Position numbers and translations under genes: made by a program. Positions 1 to 8,649 of a stretch of DNA of 64,000 nt are shown here, in pieces. The notes under the pieces are model-generated. The model was not told where the DNA came from and searched no databases. It was given only the letters and a program-made list of their open reading frames with translations. Numbering within the stretch: the stretch's first letter is position 1; each line of letters begins with the position of its first letter. The DNA is from an uncultured Tenacibaculum sp. (GTDB lineage Bacteria > Bacteroidota > Bacteroidia > Flavobacteriales > Flavobacteriaceae), in the NCBI GenBank assembly GCA_947493285.1, contig CANLQH010000003.1, positions 62,001 through 126,000 of the forward strand. The letters are read 5' to 3'.

Positions 1-31
1 AAACAGTTATTCTTTTTTAGAGTAACTGTTT
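1..31 (-). terminator. Probable terminator of the MOSC-protein operon
   Basis: Perfect 9-bp inverted repeat, AAACAGTTA (1-9) and TAACTGTTT (23-31), just past the stop of the minus-strand MOSC gene. Any longer T-tract would lie outside the window, so the assignment rests on position and stem. Confidence 0.55.
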
Positions 32-46
32 AGTGTAAAATAAGAA

Positions 47-604
47 TTACATTCCTTTACTAATTCTTTTATTTTGATATACCTCAGCAATAGTTAAATT
101 TTCAGGGCACGATTTAATATGATTAAACTCATCATCTGCTTTTACAAAACCAGTTTGTAATACCTTAAAATAAATTCCGGGAATATCTTGTTGCCAAAAT
201 TGTTTTACAATTTTCATGTTATTAAAACGAACACCTAGCTTCATACAAGGTTGTCGAGGCTTAGTTACTTCTAAAATTACTTCACCAACTTGAAATGTAT
301 CTCCAACGTGTATTTTGGTTTCATCTAAATCGTCAATAGTTAAGTTCTCTCCAAACATTCCATATTGCCAATCTAAATCTGGATACAATTCTTTCCAATA
401 ATCGTAATGTTTTAAAGAATATCCATAAACAGCTTGATCTATACCTCCATGATGTTCTCTGTCACAAATAGCATCCTCTCTTACATCTTTTGTATCTAAA
501 AAAATAGGTTGATCAACAGAAAATTTAAAAATACCAGTAGTAATGCTTTTATTTTTCCAATCAATCTTTTTTCGTTCTCCTAAGTTTGTAGATACTATTT
601 TCAT
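47..604 (-). CDS. MOSC domain-containing protein (YiiM-like)
   Basis: A 185-residue MOSC-domain protein, the fold shared by molybdenum-cofactor sulfurase C-termini and YiiM/YuaD proteins. The conserved cysteine is C120 in KPRQPCMKLG, and GMFGENLT and REHHGGIDQAVY are family landmarks. Stand-alone MOSC proteins such as YiiM take part in molybdoenzyme-dependent reduction of N-hydroxylated bases; whether this one does is inference. It starts 4 nt after the GH3 stop and is the last gene of an M23-GH3-MOSC minus-strand run. It is probably cytoplasmic, with no signal peptide. The family call is firm and the substrate unknown. Confidence 0.88.
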   Translation of the reverse strand: MKIVSTNLGERKKIDWKNKSITTGIFKFSVDQPIFLDTKDVREDAICDREHHGGIDQAVYGYSLKHYDYWKELYPDLDWQYGMFGENLTIDDLDETKIHVGDTFQVGEVILEVTKPRQPCMKLGVRFNNMKIVKQFWQQDIPGIYFKVLQTGFVKADDEFNHIKSCPENLTIAEVYQNKRISKGM

Positions 605-608
605 AACA

Positions 609-2105
609 CTATTCCTTTAAGAAGTTTTGTAATACATCAGAAATCTTACGATTATCTGACAATTGTGGAATTTTATTTTGACCTCCAAACTTACCAATCG
701 ACTTCATGTATTCATGAAATCCTCCTTTTTTTACTTTTCTAATAACAAGCGGACGTAGTATTTTACCTTCTAACAAGTCAAAATAATACACATTCTGGCT
801 TTGCATTGAAGCATCTATTTTAGAAGCCAATTCTTCTAGATTCTCAGGTTCGTTTTCAAACTCTATAAACCATTCGTGATATGGTAATCCACTTTCAGGA
901 TTTACTTGTGGAGCTACTGTAAACTCACTAACATTTACATCAGTGCCAACAATAGCATCATTTAATGCCTTTTCAACTTCTTTACCAATTACATGTTCAC
1001 CAAAAGCAGAAATAAAATGTTTTATACGTCCTGTAACTTTTATTCTATATGGCTTTGTAGATGTAAACTCAACCGTATCGCCAATATTATAACCCCAAAG
1101 ACCCGCAGAAGTATTTAAAATGATTACATAATTCACTCCAATCTGAACATCTTTTAAAGAAATTCTTGTCGGGTTTTCATCAAAAAACTCTGTTGCTGGT
1201 ATAAATTCATAGAAAATTCCTGAATTTAATTGCAAAAGCATTCCTTTTTCGGTTTGTGAATCTTGATAGGCTATAAATCCTTCTGAAGCAGGATACAATT
1301 CAACATAGTCTATCTTCTTTCCTATTAAAGCTTCAAACTTATTTTTATAAGGCTCAAAATTTACACCTCCATAGACGAAAAAATTAAAATTCGGAAAAAT
1401 CTCAGAAATGGTTTTACCTGTTTTGTCTATCAGTTTTTCAAAATACATTTGTACCCAAGACGGAATCCCACTAATTACCGTCATATCTTCAGGTAAAGTT
1501 TCTTCAACTACTTTATCAACTTTAGTATCCCAATCTTCAATACAATTAGTTTCCCAACTTGGCAAACGATTTTTTAATAAATAGTTAGGTACATAATGTG
1601 CAGCAATTCCGCTTAAACGCCCTAATTTAACTCCGTTTACATCTTCTAGAACAGGGCTTCCTTGTAAGAAAATCATTTTACCATTTACAAAACTAGCATC
1701 ACCAGTTTCTGCAATATAAAATAACAAGGCATTTCGTGCTGCTTTTATATGTGTAGGCATCGATTCTTTCGTAATCGGAATGTATTTTGCGCCAGAAGTA
1801 GTACCTGAAGTCTTAGCAAAATATAAAGGTTTTCCTTTCCACAGAACATTTTCTTCACCTTCAACAATTCTATCTACATAAGATCGTAAACCTTCATAAT
1901 CGTTTACTGGAACTCTTTTTTTAAAATCTTCGTAATTATTGATTGATATAAAATCATGATCTTTTCCAAAAGCAGTTTTGCAACCTTCTGAAACTAAGTA
2001 TTGAAATACTTTTTCTTGGGTTTTGTGTGGCTTATTGGCCCATTTATAAACTCGTTTTCTAACTTGCTTTGCAAATGGGATTGCTAATTTTGATTTGATA
2101 CTCAT
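609..2105 (-). CDS. GH3 auxin-responsive promoter family protein
   Basis: A 498-residue protein of the GH3 family, adenylate-forming enzymes related to plant acyl-acid amido synthetases. The nucleotide-binding signature FAKTSGTTSGAKYIP lies near residues 97-110, followed by the family's VYGGVNFEPYK and LYPASEGF segments, and the length is typical. Bacteroidota commonly carry one GH3 gene, usually of unknown substrate. Its start abuts the M23 peptidase stop with no gap, so the two are surely co-transcribed. The activity presumed is acyl-adenylate formation and conjugation to an amine; what it conjugates cannot be read from the sequence. Confidence 0.9.
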   Translation of the reverse strand: MSIKSKLAIPFAKQVRKRVYKWANKPHKTQEKVFQYLVSEGCKTAFGKDHDFISINNYEDFKKRVPVNDYEGLRSYVDRIVEGEENVLWKGKPLYFAKTSGTTSGAKYIPITKESMPTHIKAARNALLFYIAETGDASFVNGKMIFLQGSPVLEDVNGVKLGRLSGIAAHYVPNYLLKNRLPSWETNCIEDWDTKVDKVVEETLPEDMTVISGIPSWVQMYFEKLIDKTGKTISEIFPNFNFFVYGGVNFEPYKNKFEALIGKKIDYVELYPASEGFIAYQDSQTEKGMLLQLNSGIFYEFIPATEFFDENPTRISLKDVQIGVNYVIILNTSAGLWGYNIGDTVEFTSTKPYRIKVTGRIKHFISAFGEHVIGKEVEKALNDAIVGTDVNVSEFTVAPQVNPESGLPYHEWFIEFENEPENLEELASKIDASMQSQNVYYFDLLEGKILRPLVIRKVKKGGFHEYMKSIGKFGGQNKIPQLSDNRKISDVLQNFLKE

Positions 2106-2993
2106 CTACTGAAAATCTATATAATTTGTTGGATTTACTGGAAATCCGTTATTCCATAATTCAAAATGCAAATGAGGTCCTGTGGTTAACTCTCCTGTTG
2201 AACCTACACTCGCTATTGCTTCTCCTGATTTTACAACATCTCCTTGTTGCTTCAATAAAGTTCCGTTGTGTTTGTATACTGATATAAACTCATTAGGGTG
2301 TTGAATTGTTACTACATACCCTGTTTCTGCAGTCCATTCGGCTAAAATTACTGTTCCGTCTGCTACCGATTTTACCGGAGTTCCTACTGGAGCAACAATA
2401 TCAATTGCATAATGTTTTTCACTTGCATCGTATTGTTGACTAACTGTTCCTGTAAGTGGAGAAAAGAATACGATTTTTGCTCTTCCAATTGCCCCATCTG
2501 ATAAAGGAAAACGGTCTTTACCTTCTATTTTTTCTCTAAATAAAGAATCTTGCCTAGTTGCTTGTAGTTTACTTTCATCTAAAGCAATACTTTGCGCTTC
2601 ATTTTTAATTGAATCTATTTTTTCTGGTTCAATTTCACCAGTTAAAACAGGTTTTAAAGCACTTGTATAACGCTCTATAATATCTAATCTGGTTTTTAAT
2701 GAATCAGCTTCGTAAGTTAATCTTGTAGCCTTCTTTTTTAAAGAAGTTGATGAATAGCCAGGTATATACTCTCTAATGCCGGTAAAAGCAATTAATAAAG
2801 TAGTTAAACCTATTAATATTATAGAAAAAACGCCACCAAAGACAAATACATTAAGTCTAGATAATTTTAATGAAAATTTTTCTTGAAATGTGTTTTCATT
2901 TAAAATTACTAATCGATATTTATCGGTAAGTTTTTGTTTTATTTTTCGTTTGTCTTGAGTTTTTGCCACGTTTAATACTAGTTTGGACTTCAA
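2106..2993 (-). CDS. M23 family metallopeptidase, membrane anchored
   Basis: A 295-residue murein hydrolase-type protein. A basic cytoplasmic N-terminus is followed by a transmembrane segment at about 47-71 and a helical stretch at about 84-160. The C-terminal LytM/M23 domain has the zinc ligands H194 and D198 (HYAID), H242 (YKHNG) and the HLH pair at 274-276. All catalytic residues are present, so it should be an active periplasmic endopeptidase that cleaves peptidoglycan crosslinks, or an activator of the MepM/NlpD type. It is the first gene of the run M23-GH3-MOSC, with its stop directly against the GH3 start. No functional link to the GH3 enzyme is evident. Confidence 0.92.
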   Translation of the reverse strand: MKSKLVLNVAKTQDKRKIKQKLTDKYRLVILNENTFQEKFSLKLSRLNVFVFGGVFSIILIGLTTLLIAFTGIREYIPGYSSTSLKKKATRLTYEADSLKTRLDIIERYTSALKPVLTGEIEPEKIDSIKNEAQSIALDESKLQATRQDSLFREKIEGKDRFPLSDGAIGRAKIVFFSPLTGTVSQQYDASEKHYAIDIVAPVGTPVKSVADGTVILAEWTAETGYVVTIQHPNEFISVYKHNGTLLKQQGDVVKSGEAIASVGSTGELTTGPHLHFELWNNGFPVNPTNYIDFQ

Positions 2994-3059
2994 ATATACA
3001 ACGAAAAAATGGCGAAACTATTTTTTAAACAAATTACACTTTAAGTTAAAATACTAACA

Positions 3060-3947
3060 CTACAAATCAAACAAATAAGACATAGAAAAATTAAACGAAC
3101 TAGTAACTTTTAAATTCGTTTCCCCTTCTAATGCTGTTGGAAAATTAATTCTATATCCTAATTCTAAATCGAAGTTACCAACATCATATTGTAATGGAAT
3201 TATTAACTCGGTGTTAATTAACCCAAAATCATTATTCTCAAAATACCTTGTAAATTCTCTATCTCTATAAGTAAATGTTTGTGATAATTGGATGGTTTGT
3301 TCTGCTAGAGTAATATTTAATTGTGGACGTAATTTTAAATGGTGTTTTTTAGTTTTAGATAAACTTAAAACTCCATAACTAGATCCTATTATTTGAAATG
3401 AATTATCACTACCAAATAAATACGTTGTCTCTATTTCTGTTCCAAGAGTTTTCTTTTTGTTGTCTAATTCAAAACCTAATGAAACTGCATTTTTAAAAGG
3501 ATTATCTCGCAAAGTATTCGTGTAAAAATATCGAGCATATGAAGTGGACCATCTATATTTTTTATCTCTTCCAAAACTTTTACCATAGCCTAATGTTGCA
3601 GAAGTATAATCCCATTTAGGTATAAATTTATCATAATAGACTCCTGTTATTCCTACATAGAAACCATTGGAATGCAAATAAGTAATTTGAGGGCTTATAT
3701 TGAATTGATCGACTCTAAGCTTTCTACCGGAAAAATATGTTTTGTTATTGTATTCTAACGAGACATGAATAAATTGGAACTTTGTAGTTGATTTTAAAAA
3801 TTCCTCTTCACTTTCTTCCCCTAAAAGGTTATCTATTATTTCATCTTCTTCCGATAGTTGAATTTCACTTTTTTTATCTGGGATGTTTTGCCCGTAGAAA
3901 TTTAAAAAGCTTAAAAGCAAAAAGAAAAATGTGACGTTTTGTTTCAT
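3060..3947 (-). CDS. Secreted outer-membrane beta-barrel-like protein, function unknown
   Basis: I do not recognise the family. The 295-residue product has a clear signal peptide ending near FYGQN, then an acidic linker (about 24-52). About 240 residues of alternating polar and aromatic strands follow (for example YVGITGVYYDKF and FDLELGYRINF), and the protein ends in SMSYLFDL. That pattern fits a 10-12-stranded outer-membrane barrel. A terminator for the upstream LTxxQ gene separates it from the ECF operon, so it is probably transcribed alone. It could be a structural barrel or a transporter; there is no motif to decide. Confidence 0.75.
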   Translation of the reverse strand: MKQNVTFFFLLLSFLNFYGQNIPDKKSEIQLSEEDEIIDNLLGEESEEEFLKSTTKFQFIHVSLEYNNKTYFSGRKLRVDQFNISPQITYLHSNGFYVGITGVYYDKFIPKWDYTSATLGYGKSFGRDKKYRWSTSYARYFYTNTLRDNPFKNAVSLGFELDNKKKTLGTEIETTYLFGSDNSFQIIGSSYGVLSLSKTKKHHLKLRPQLNITLAEQTIQLSQTFTYRDREFTRYFENNDFGLINTELIIPLQYDVGNFDLELGYRINFPTALEGETNLKVTSSFNFSMSYLFDL

Positions 3948-3964
3948 ATATGTTATAAAAATAC

Positions 3965-3992
3965 AAAAAGCGGTTGAGGAATCTCAACCACT
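3965..3992 (-). terminator. Terminator after the LTxxQ protein gene
   Basis: Stem GGTTGAG/CTCAACC (3972-3978 with 3983-3989), extended by further pairs around one mismatch, followed on the minus strand by a T-tract at 3965-3969. It lies directly downstream of the gene at 4033-4467 and ends the ECF operon. Confidence 0.75.
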
Positions 3993-4032
3993 AAAAATCA
4001 ATCAAAACATTAATTTTAAACAAGAGTTTTTT

Positions 4033-4467
4033 TTATCTTTTTTGTAATCTTCTACGTATATTTTTTCTTGCTCTTTTTTTCGACACTCCTCTTTTTGAAT
4101 TAAATCGTTGCTTTAATTGTTGCTTTTGCAACTTAGTTAGAGTTCCTCTAAATTTAGATTTCGATTGTTTAACACTCAACCTATTTTGAGCAACAAGTTT
4201 TTTTTGAGCTATTGTTAGCGAATTTTTTAATGCTTGTTGTCTTTCTAGTTTTGTTAGTGCTTTGTTTTTTAATATTGCTAACTGGCTTGAAGTAAGAGTC
4301 GCTTTAAAGGCTTGTCTATTTTCTTTAATCAACTCTTTTTGTGCCTTCAATAACTGCTTTTGCTCTAATGAAAGGTTTAAGTCTTCAATTGAGTTTTGAG
4401 CAACAATATTTACACTTCCTATTAAGAGTGTAAAAATAAGTACAGTTATAATTTGTAAAGATTTCAT
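4033..4467 (-). CDS. Periplasmic LTxxQ-repeat protein, 'sensor of ECF sigma' type
   Basis: A 144-residue exported protein with a signal peptide ending near VAQNS. The mature part is almost entirely helical, rich in K and Q, with repeated Spy/CpxP-like signatures (LTSSQ, LTIAQ, LTKLQ) and a strongly basic tail (KKRARKNIRRRLQKR). In Flavobacteriaceae, small LTxxQ proteins regularly follow an ECF sigma factor and a one-pass membrane protein, and are annotated as sensors of ECF sigma factors. Spy, CpxP and CnrX are related envelope-stress or metal sensors. It is third in the minus-strand run after the sigma and anti-sigma-like genes, which supports a sensory role; the signal is unknown. Confidence 0.72.
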   Translation of the reverse strand: MKSLQIITVLIFTLLIGSVNIVAQNSIEDLNLSLEQKQLLKAQKELIKENRQAFKATLTSSQLAILKNKALTKLERQQALKNSLTIAQKKLVAQNRLSVKQSKSKFRGTLTKLQKQQLKQRFNSKRGVSKKRARKNIRRRLQKR

Positions 4468-4525
4468 TTTTTTGTTTTGGTGTTAACTCTATTTTTTAGA
4501 CCTAAGCTTTTTAAAAAAGTTTTGA

Positions 4526-4903
4526 TTATTCAGAAAAAATTTCATCAGTTAATAATTCATCGTTTACATATTCATTTAATAATTGATCTACATCTTCATC
4601 ATCAGTAACTAAAGAAGCGATTAAAATATCATTACCTATTTCATTTCCTTCTGATGAAAAAGGGTTTACTACCGCTAAAGTAAACAACAAAGCTATAACT
4701 GCTACTGCAGACCAAGCATACATGTTTTTGTATAAAGGAATTACTTTTTTTTCCTCTTTAAAAACTGTTTTGTTTAAAATAGATTCTTTGGATTTAGAAA
4801 AATATCCATCAGGGATGTTTAATCCTAAATCTGTTTTATGTCTTTTTTCTGTGTTCACATCAAAAGTGTTTCGAACGTTAAAGTTATTGTTTTGTGAGTT
4901 CAT
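4526..4903 (-). CDS. One-pass membrane protein, probable anti-sigma factor
   Basis: A 125-residue protein starting 6 nt after the ECF sigma gene stops. The cytoplasmic N-terminal part (1-62) contains IPDGYFSKSKESI, which resembles the N-termini of proteins paired with ECF sigma factors in Flavobacteriaceae. One transmembrane helix (about 63-82) follows, then a very acidic outside tail (DDEDVDQLLNEYVNDELL). No zinc-binding anti-sigma motif (HxxxCxxC) is present, so anti-sigma function is inferred from position and topology. The acidic tail facing outward and the basic LTxxQ protein encoded next suggest that they contact each other. Confidence 0.68.
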   Translation of the reverse strand: MNSQNNNFNVRNTFDVNTEKRHKTDLGLNIPDGYFSKSKESILNKTVFKEEKKVIPLYKNMYAWSAVAVIALLFTLAVVNPFSSEGNEIGNDILIASLVTDDEDVDQLLNEYVNDELLTDEIFSE

Positions 4904-4909
4904 AACAAA

Positions 4910-5515
4910 CTATGCTTTAATTTTTTCTACATATGCTACTGCTGTAATGTTGTTTTCTATATGCTTTACAGCACCATAATAATATGTCTTTAAGGTGCCT
5001 TCTTTTATTTTTAAGATACCTGAAATTTCTCTAAACTTCAAATTATCATAATATTTCATTTGAAAAACTTGTCGCTGCTTTTCAGGTAAATCATTTAAAA
5101 CTTGCTGCAGTTTTAGCTGTGCTTCATCTCCATCAAAAAACACATCACCTGTTAAATCTCCTAAGTACTTATCGCTTACATCTGTTAAAGATGAAAATTT
5201 TTTCTTTTTTTCTCGCTCTAAAAATCGCATTGATTCATTATATGCAATTTTATACATCCAAGTATGTAAAGAACTTTGTTGCTTAAAATTTGCTAAACTT
5301 TTATAAACCCTAACAAAGGTGTTTTGCAAAACATCATCAGCATTTTCATGAGTTCCTACCAGCTTTCTTATATGCCAATACAAGCGTTCTTGATATAAGT
5401 CTAACAACTTAGAAAATGCCTTTTCTCTATGCTTTTTACTAGTTAATTGATTTATAAAATCAGCTTCGTTCATAGGTTTGTTAGTCTTATTTTTAATTAG
5501 ACCCTTAAAGTTCAA
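4910..5515 (-). CDS. ECF-type RNA polymerase sigma-70 factor
   Basis: A 201-residue extracytoplasmic-function sigma factor. Region 2 covers about 28-95, with the recognisable helix ADDVLQNTFVRVYKSLANF. Region 4 covers about 133-185, with LPEKQRQVFQMKYYDNLKFREI and the helix-turn-helix around LKIKEGTLKTYYYGAVKHI. It heads a three-gene run with a membrane anti-sigma-like protein and an LTxxQ periplasmic protein. A short in-frame extension precedes the second methionine at residue 15 (MNEADF), a plausible alternative start since many homologues begin near this point. Confidence 0.93.
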   Translation of the reverse strand: MNFKGLIKNKTNKPMNEADFINQLTSKKHREKAFSKLLDLYQERLYWHIRKLVGTHENADDVLQNTFVRVYKSLANFKQQSSLHTWMYKIAYNESMRFLEREKKKKFSSLTDVSDKYLGDLTGDVFFDGDEAQLKLQQVLNDLPEKQRQVFQMKYYDNLKFREISGILKIKEGTLKTYYYGAVKHIENNITAVAYVEKIKA

Positions 5516-5566
5516 AAAAGTTTAGATTTATTTTTACTTTTTTTAATTTACTGAAAATACTGAACA

Positions 5567-5597
5567 CAAAAAAAACCAGCTTAAAAAAGCTGGTTTA
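5567..5597 (-). terminator. Terminator of the DFGDGC lipoprotein gene
   Basis: Stem AAACCAGC/GCTGGTTT (5573-5580 with 5589-5596), loop of 8, followed on the minus strand by a T8 tract. It isolates the lipoprotein gene from the ECF operon downstream. Confidence 0.85.
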
Positions 5598-5616
5598 AAA
5601 ACATTAAACTTGTTTT

Positions 5617-6465
5617 TTACTTCTTCCTTTTATTTAATTTTAGTGTAATTTCTTTAGTGTTTCCTTCAGCATCGGTTAATGTTGCTTTATTATCACAAGA
5701 TCCATCTCCAAAATCTAAAGTAGCTGTTCTTCCGTCTTTAGAAATTTCAATTACTCCACTTACAATGTATTTACAAGCCCATTCTCTTCTTAAGTTAGTA
5801 GTAATAGTTGCTGTTTTTACAACTCCATTTTTATTTACAGATTCCCAGTTTCCTGAAATTGAATAAACGTCATCTCCTCTAGTATCAGTATCTGCTCCTT
5901 CTATTTTTTCTTTTACTTTAGTTCCTTTTCTAACTATTACAACTCCTGATTCTAAAGTGATTGTAATATCTATATTAAAAGTAGCTTCTGGATTTCCGTT
6001 GGCATTTTCTTTTACTTTAACAATAGATTTACCTCCTTCAACAGTGTTGCCTTCTACCGAAAAGTTTTCAAATGTTAATGTTTTAGATAAACTAGTATCG
6101 GTTTTTACGTACTCAATAATTATTTTTCCAGCAAATTCTCTACCTCTTCTACCTTCACATCCATCACCAAAGTCTAAGGTTACAATTTTCCCATTTGTAG
6201 TTTCTTCTACAGTTCTTTCTACACAACTTGTATGATTACTTGTTGTGTTTGAACTTCTGCTGTCAAAACCACTTTCAATACTATCATCTTCAACTACTTC
6301 ATCAATTTCAGTTGAAATATCATCAGCTAAAACTATGTTTAAGGCTTCTTCAGTTAATGTTTCATCAAAACTGTTTATCTCTTCTGATGATTCGCAAGAA
6401 GCAAATAATAATAAACCGATAATAGAAAGGTAAGCTAATTTCTTTTGTACATTTTTAAAAGTCAT
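5617..6465 (-). CDS. Lipoprotein with two TLDFGDGC-type repeats, unknown function
   Basis: I cannot name a function. The 282-residue protein has a lipobox (LLLFASC, C24) and an acidic linker (EALNIVLADDISTEIDEVVE). Two related beta-rich units follow: the first contains VTLDFGDGCEGRRG near 95-108 and the second ATLDFGDGSCDN near 245-257, each preceded by a lysine- or arginine-containing strand. An isolated cysteine pair may link the repeats. It sits upstream of the ECF operon on the same strand but is closed off by its own terminator. Proteins of this kind occur in Flavobacteriaceae as uncharacterised surface lipoproteins. Confidence 0.75.
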   Translation of the reverse strand: MTFKNVQKKLAYLSIIGLLLFASCESSEEINSFDETLTEEALNIVLADDISTEIDEVVEDDSIESGFDSRSSNTTSNHTSCVERTVEETTNGKIVTLDFGDGCEGRRGREFAGKIIIEYVKTDTSLSKTLTFENFSVEGNTVEGGKSIVKVKENANGNPEATFNIDITITLESGVVIVRKGTKVKEKIEGADTDTRGDDVYSISGNWESVNKNGVVKTATITTNLRREWACKYIVSGVIEISKDGRTATLDFGDGSCDNKATLTDAEGNTKEITLKLNKRKK

Positions 6466-6529
6466 AATTCCTAATTTTTAAAGTTAATTAGTTCTTTGAC
6501 CTTGGTATTTTAAAAAAGTTTGAAAAAAA

Positions 6530-7117
6530 TCATTTTTTATAGAAATTCATCTCATCTATATATTTCCAAACCTCTTTAGATAGTAAAGGTTGAATGTTCT
6601 TTTCCTCCTTTATAGAATTACGAACCATTGTTGATGAAATTTGTACTATTGGAGCGTCAACTCTATGTATTTTAGAATGCTCTTTAAATTGGTTTTCTAT
6701 AATTCCTTCAGAGATTCTTGGATATACATAAACGTTATAATCGTCTAGAATAGCTTCATAATTTCTCCATTTATGAAAGCTCTTCAAATTATCTTCACCC
6801 ATAATTAAATTAAAATTGTAATCTGGGTGTTTTTCTGAAATGTGCGCTAAAGTATTTATCGTATAGTTTGGTTGTGGTAAATTAAACTCGATATCTGAAG
6901 GCTTAATTTTATCGTAGTCTTTCGTTGCTAGATGCACCATTTCTAAACGATGGTAATTATCTAACAATGAATTTTTCTTTTTAAATGGGTTATGAGGAGT
7001 AACTACCATCCATATTTCATCTAAGTCAGAATTTTCAACCATATGGTTTGCTATGATTAAATGACCTATGTGGATAGGGTTAAAAGTTCCGAAATACAGC
7101 CCGATATTCTTTTTCAT
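6530..7117 (-). CDS. nadD: Nicotinate-nucleotide adenylyltransferase
   Basis: Transfers AMP from ATP to nicotinate mononucleotide, the penultimate step of NAD synthesis. The 195-residue product has the nucleotidyltransferase signature GTFNPIHIGH at 10-19 and the C-terminal ISSTMVR motif that binds ATP phosphates. Length is typical. Its start codon overlaps the gmk stop by one base (TAATG arrangement), so translation is probably coupled. The order yicC-gmk-nadD on one strand is common in Bacteroidota. Confidence 0.96.
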   Translation of the reverse strand: MKKNIGLYFGTFNPIHIGHLIIANHMVENSDLDEIWMVVTPHNPFKKKNSLLDNYHRLEMVHLATKDYDKIKPSDIEFNLPQPNYTINTLAHISEKHPDYNFNLIMGEDNLKSFHKWRNYEAILDDYNVYVYPRISEGIIENQFKEHSKIHRVDAPIVQISSTMVRNSIKEEKNIQPLLSKEVWKYIDEMNFYKK

Positions 7118-7707
7118 TATTTTTTATCTAAGCCTAAAAAATCATCAACTAAATCTTCTGCTTCTTGCAAAGCTACATCTAAATCATAATTTTTAATGAT
7201 CTGATCAAATTGTGGAGCAGTAGCCAATTCCACTGAAGCTTTTGCTATACGCATGTTGATTTTATCTTCGCTTTCTGTGCTTCTTTTCTTTAAACGAATT
7301 TTTAATTCATCAACACTTGGTGGTTTTACAAAAACAGCTAAAGTTTCTTCTGGAAACTTCTTTTTAATTCTTAATCCTCCAACAACATCAATATCAAAAA
7401 TAACATGTTTTTCTTGAGCCCAAATACGCTCAACTTCTGTTTTTAAGGTTCCGTAAAAATTATCACGGTACACTTCTTCCCATTCTAAAAACTCATCGTT
7501 TTTAATCTTTTGTTTGAAGTCTTTTGCTGATATAAAATAATAATCTTCTCCGTTAACTTCATTTCCTCTTGCTTCTCTTGAGGTTGCAGAAATTGAAAAT
7601 TCTAATCCGAAACGTTCTTGTTTTAATAAGTGGCGTACAATAGTTGTTTTTCCACTACCTGAAGGTGCAGAGAAAACAAATAATTTTCCTTGAAAGTCTT
7701 TTTTCAT
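7117..7707 (-). CDS. gmk: Guanylate kinase
   Basis: Phosphorylates GMP to GDP with ATP. The 196-residue protein has the P-loop SAPSGSGKTT at 13-22, the GMP-binding segment with ISATSREARGNEVNGEDYYF, and IFDIDVVGG, all canonical. It lies 44 nt downstream of yicC and overlaps nadD by one base. The pairing of yicC with gmk is very widespread in bacteria. Confidence 0.97.
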   Translation of the reverse strand: MKKDFQGKLFVFSAPSGSGKTTIVRHLLKQERFGLEFSISATSREARGNEVNGEDYYFISAKDFKQKIKNDEFLEWEEVYRDNFYGTLKTEVERIWAQEKHVIFDIDVVGGLRIKKKFPEETLAVFVKPPSVDELKIRLKKRSTESEDKINMRIAKASVELATAPQFDQIIKNYDLDVALQEAEDLVDDFLGLDKK

Positions 7708-7751
7708 TTTGTTGTGCGTTGTGTTGTAGTTTGACTTCTCAGTGTTTTCTT

Positions 7752-8618
7752 TTAAAGAACGTTTAAGATTTGTTCTTTTATTTTTTCTAGTTCATCTTTC
7801 ATTTGGATTACCAATTTTTGCATTGGTGCAAAATTAGCTTTAGACCCAGTGGTATTTACTTCTCTTCCTATTTCTTGAACGATAAAACCTAATTTTTTTC
7901 CGTTAGAATCTGAAGTAGCTAATTGTTCTAAAAAGTAATCTAGATGATTAGCTAAACGAACCTTTTCTTCGTTAATATCTAACTTTTCTAAATAGTAAAT
8001 CAATTCTTGTTCGAAACGATTTTCATCGATCTCTACTTTTAAATCAGTTAAGGCTTTTTGTAAACGTTCTTTAACGTTTTCAATTCTATCTCCGTCTAAC
8101 TTTTTAACTTCTTCTAATGCAGATTTAATATTGGCGATTCGTAATTTAAAATCATCTTCTAAAGACTTTGCTTCATCGGTTCTGTAAGCTATGATTTCTT
8201 TTAAAGCTTCGTCTATATGAATATCAATCTGAGTCCATTCATTTTCATCTAATTCTGCGCGCTCAGTTTTTAAAGCATCTGGCATTCTTACTGCCATTTT
8301 TAGTAATTCAACATCATCAGAACCTCCAATTAGCATTGTATTTCTTAATTGTTGAACATAATCTTTTACTACTGCTTTATTTACAGTCGTTGAAGTTTCA
8401 TCTGCAGTCATTTCAACATAAATTGAAAAATCTACTTTACCTCTTACTAAATTACTTGCTAGTTTTTTACGAACCGATAATTCTTTCTCTTTATAATAAG
8501 AAGGAATTCTTGTGTTTAAGTCTAAGTTTTTACTGTTTAAAGACTTAATTTCAATGGTTACTTTTTTAGATGGTAAATGTAATACGGATTTTCCGTAACC
8601 CGTCATAGACTGTATCAT
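7752..8618 (-). CDS. yicC: YicC family endoribonuclease
   Basis: A 288-residue YicC-family protein beginning MIQSMTGYGKS, the diagnostic N-terminus, and ending in the conserved LGFIVQEIGREVNTTGSKAN region. Family members are reported endoribonucleases acting on structured RNA; E. coli YicC affects small-RNA turnover. A TAtcTTTG promoter box lies 20 nt upstream, making it the first gene of yicC-gmk-nadD. Confidence 0.94.
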   Translation of the reverse strand: MIQSMTGYGKSVLHLPSKKVTIEIKSLNSKNLDLNTRIPSYYKEKELSVRKKLASNLVRGKVDFSIYVEMTADETSTTVNKAVVKDYVQQLRNTMLIGGSDDVELLKMAVRMPDALKTERAELDENEWTQIDIHIDEALKEIIAYRTDEAKSLEDDFKLRIANIKSALEEVKKLDGDRIENVKERLQKALTDLKVEIDENRFEQELIYYLEKLDINEEKVRLANHLDYFLEQLATSDSNGKKLGFIVQEIGREVNTTGSKANFAPMQKLVIQMKDELEKIKEQILNVL

Positions 8619-8638
8619 AACTCCAATTTAATAAACGG

Positions 8639-8646
8639 CAAAGATA
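8639..8646 (-). promoter_or_regulatory. Promoter -7 box for yicC-gmk-nadD
   Basis: TATCTTTG on the minus strand matches the Bacteroidota -7 consensus TAnnTTTG, 20 nt before the yicC start. No clear -33 TTG at the usual spacing; the box overlaps the region between the EamA gene end and yicC. Confidence 0.6.
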
Positions 8647-8649
8647 CGT

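Noticed and set aside
4722..6433. Plus-strand reading frames opposite the ECF operon and the lipoprotein
   Set aside because: They are antisense shadows with no homology, no promoter box and composition set by the real minus-strand genes.
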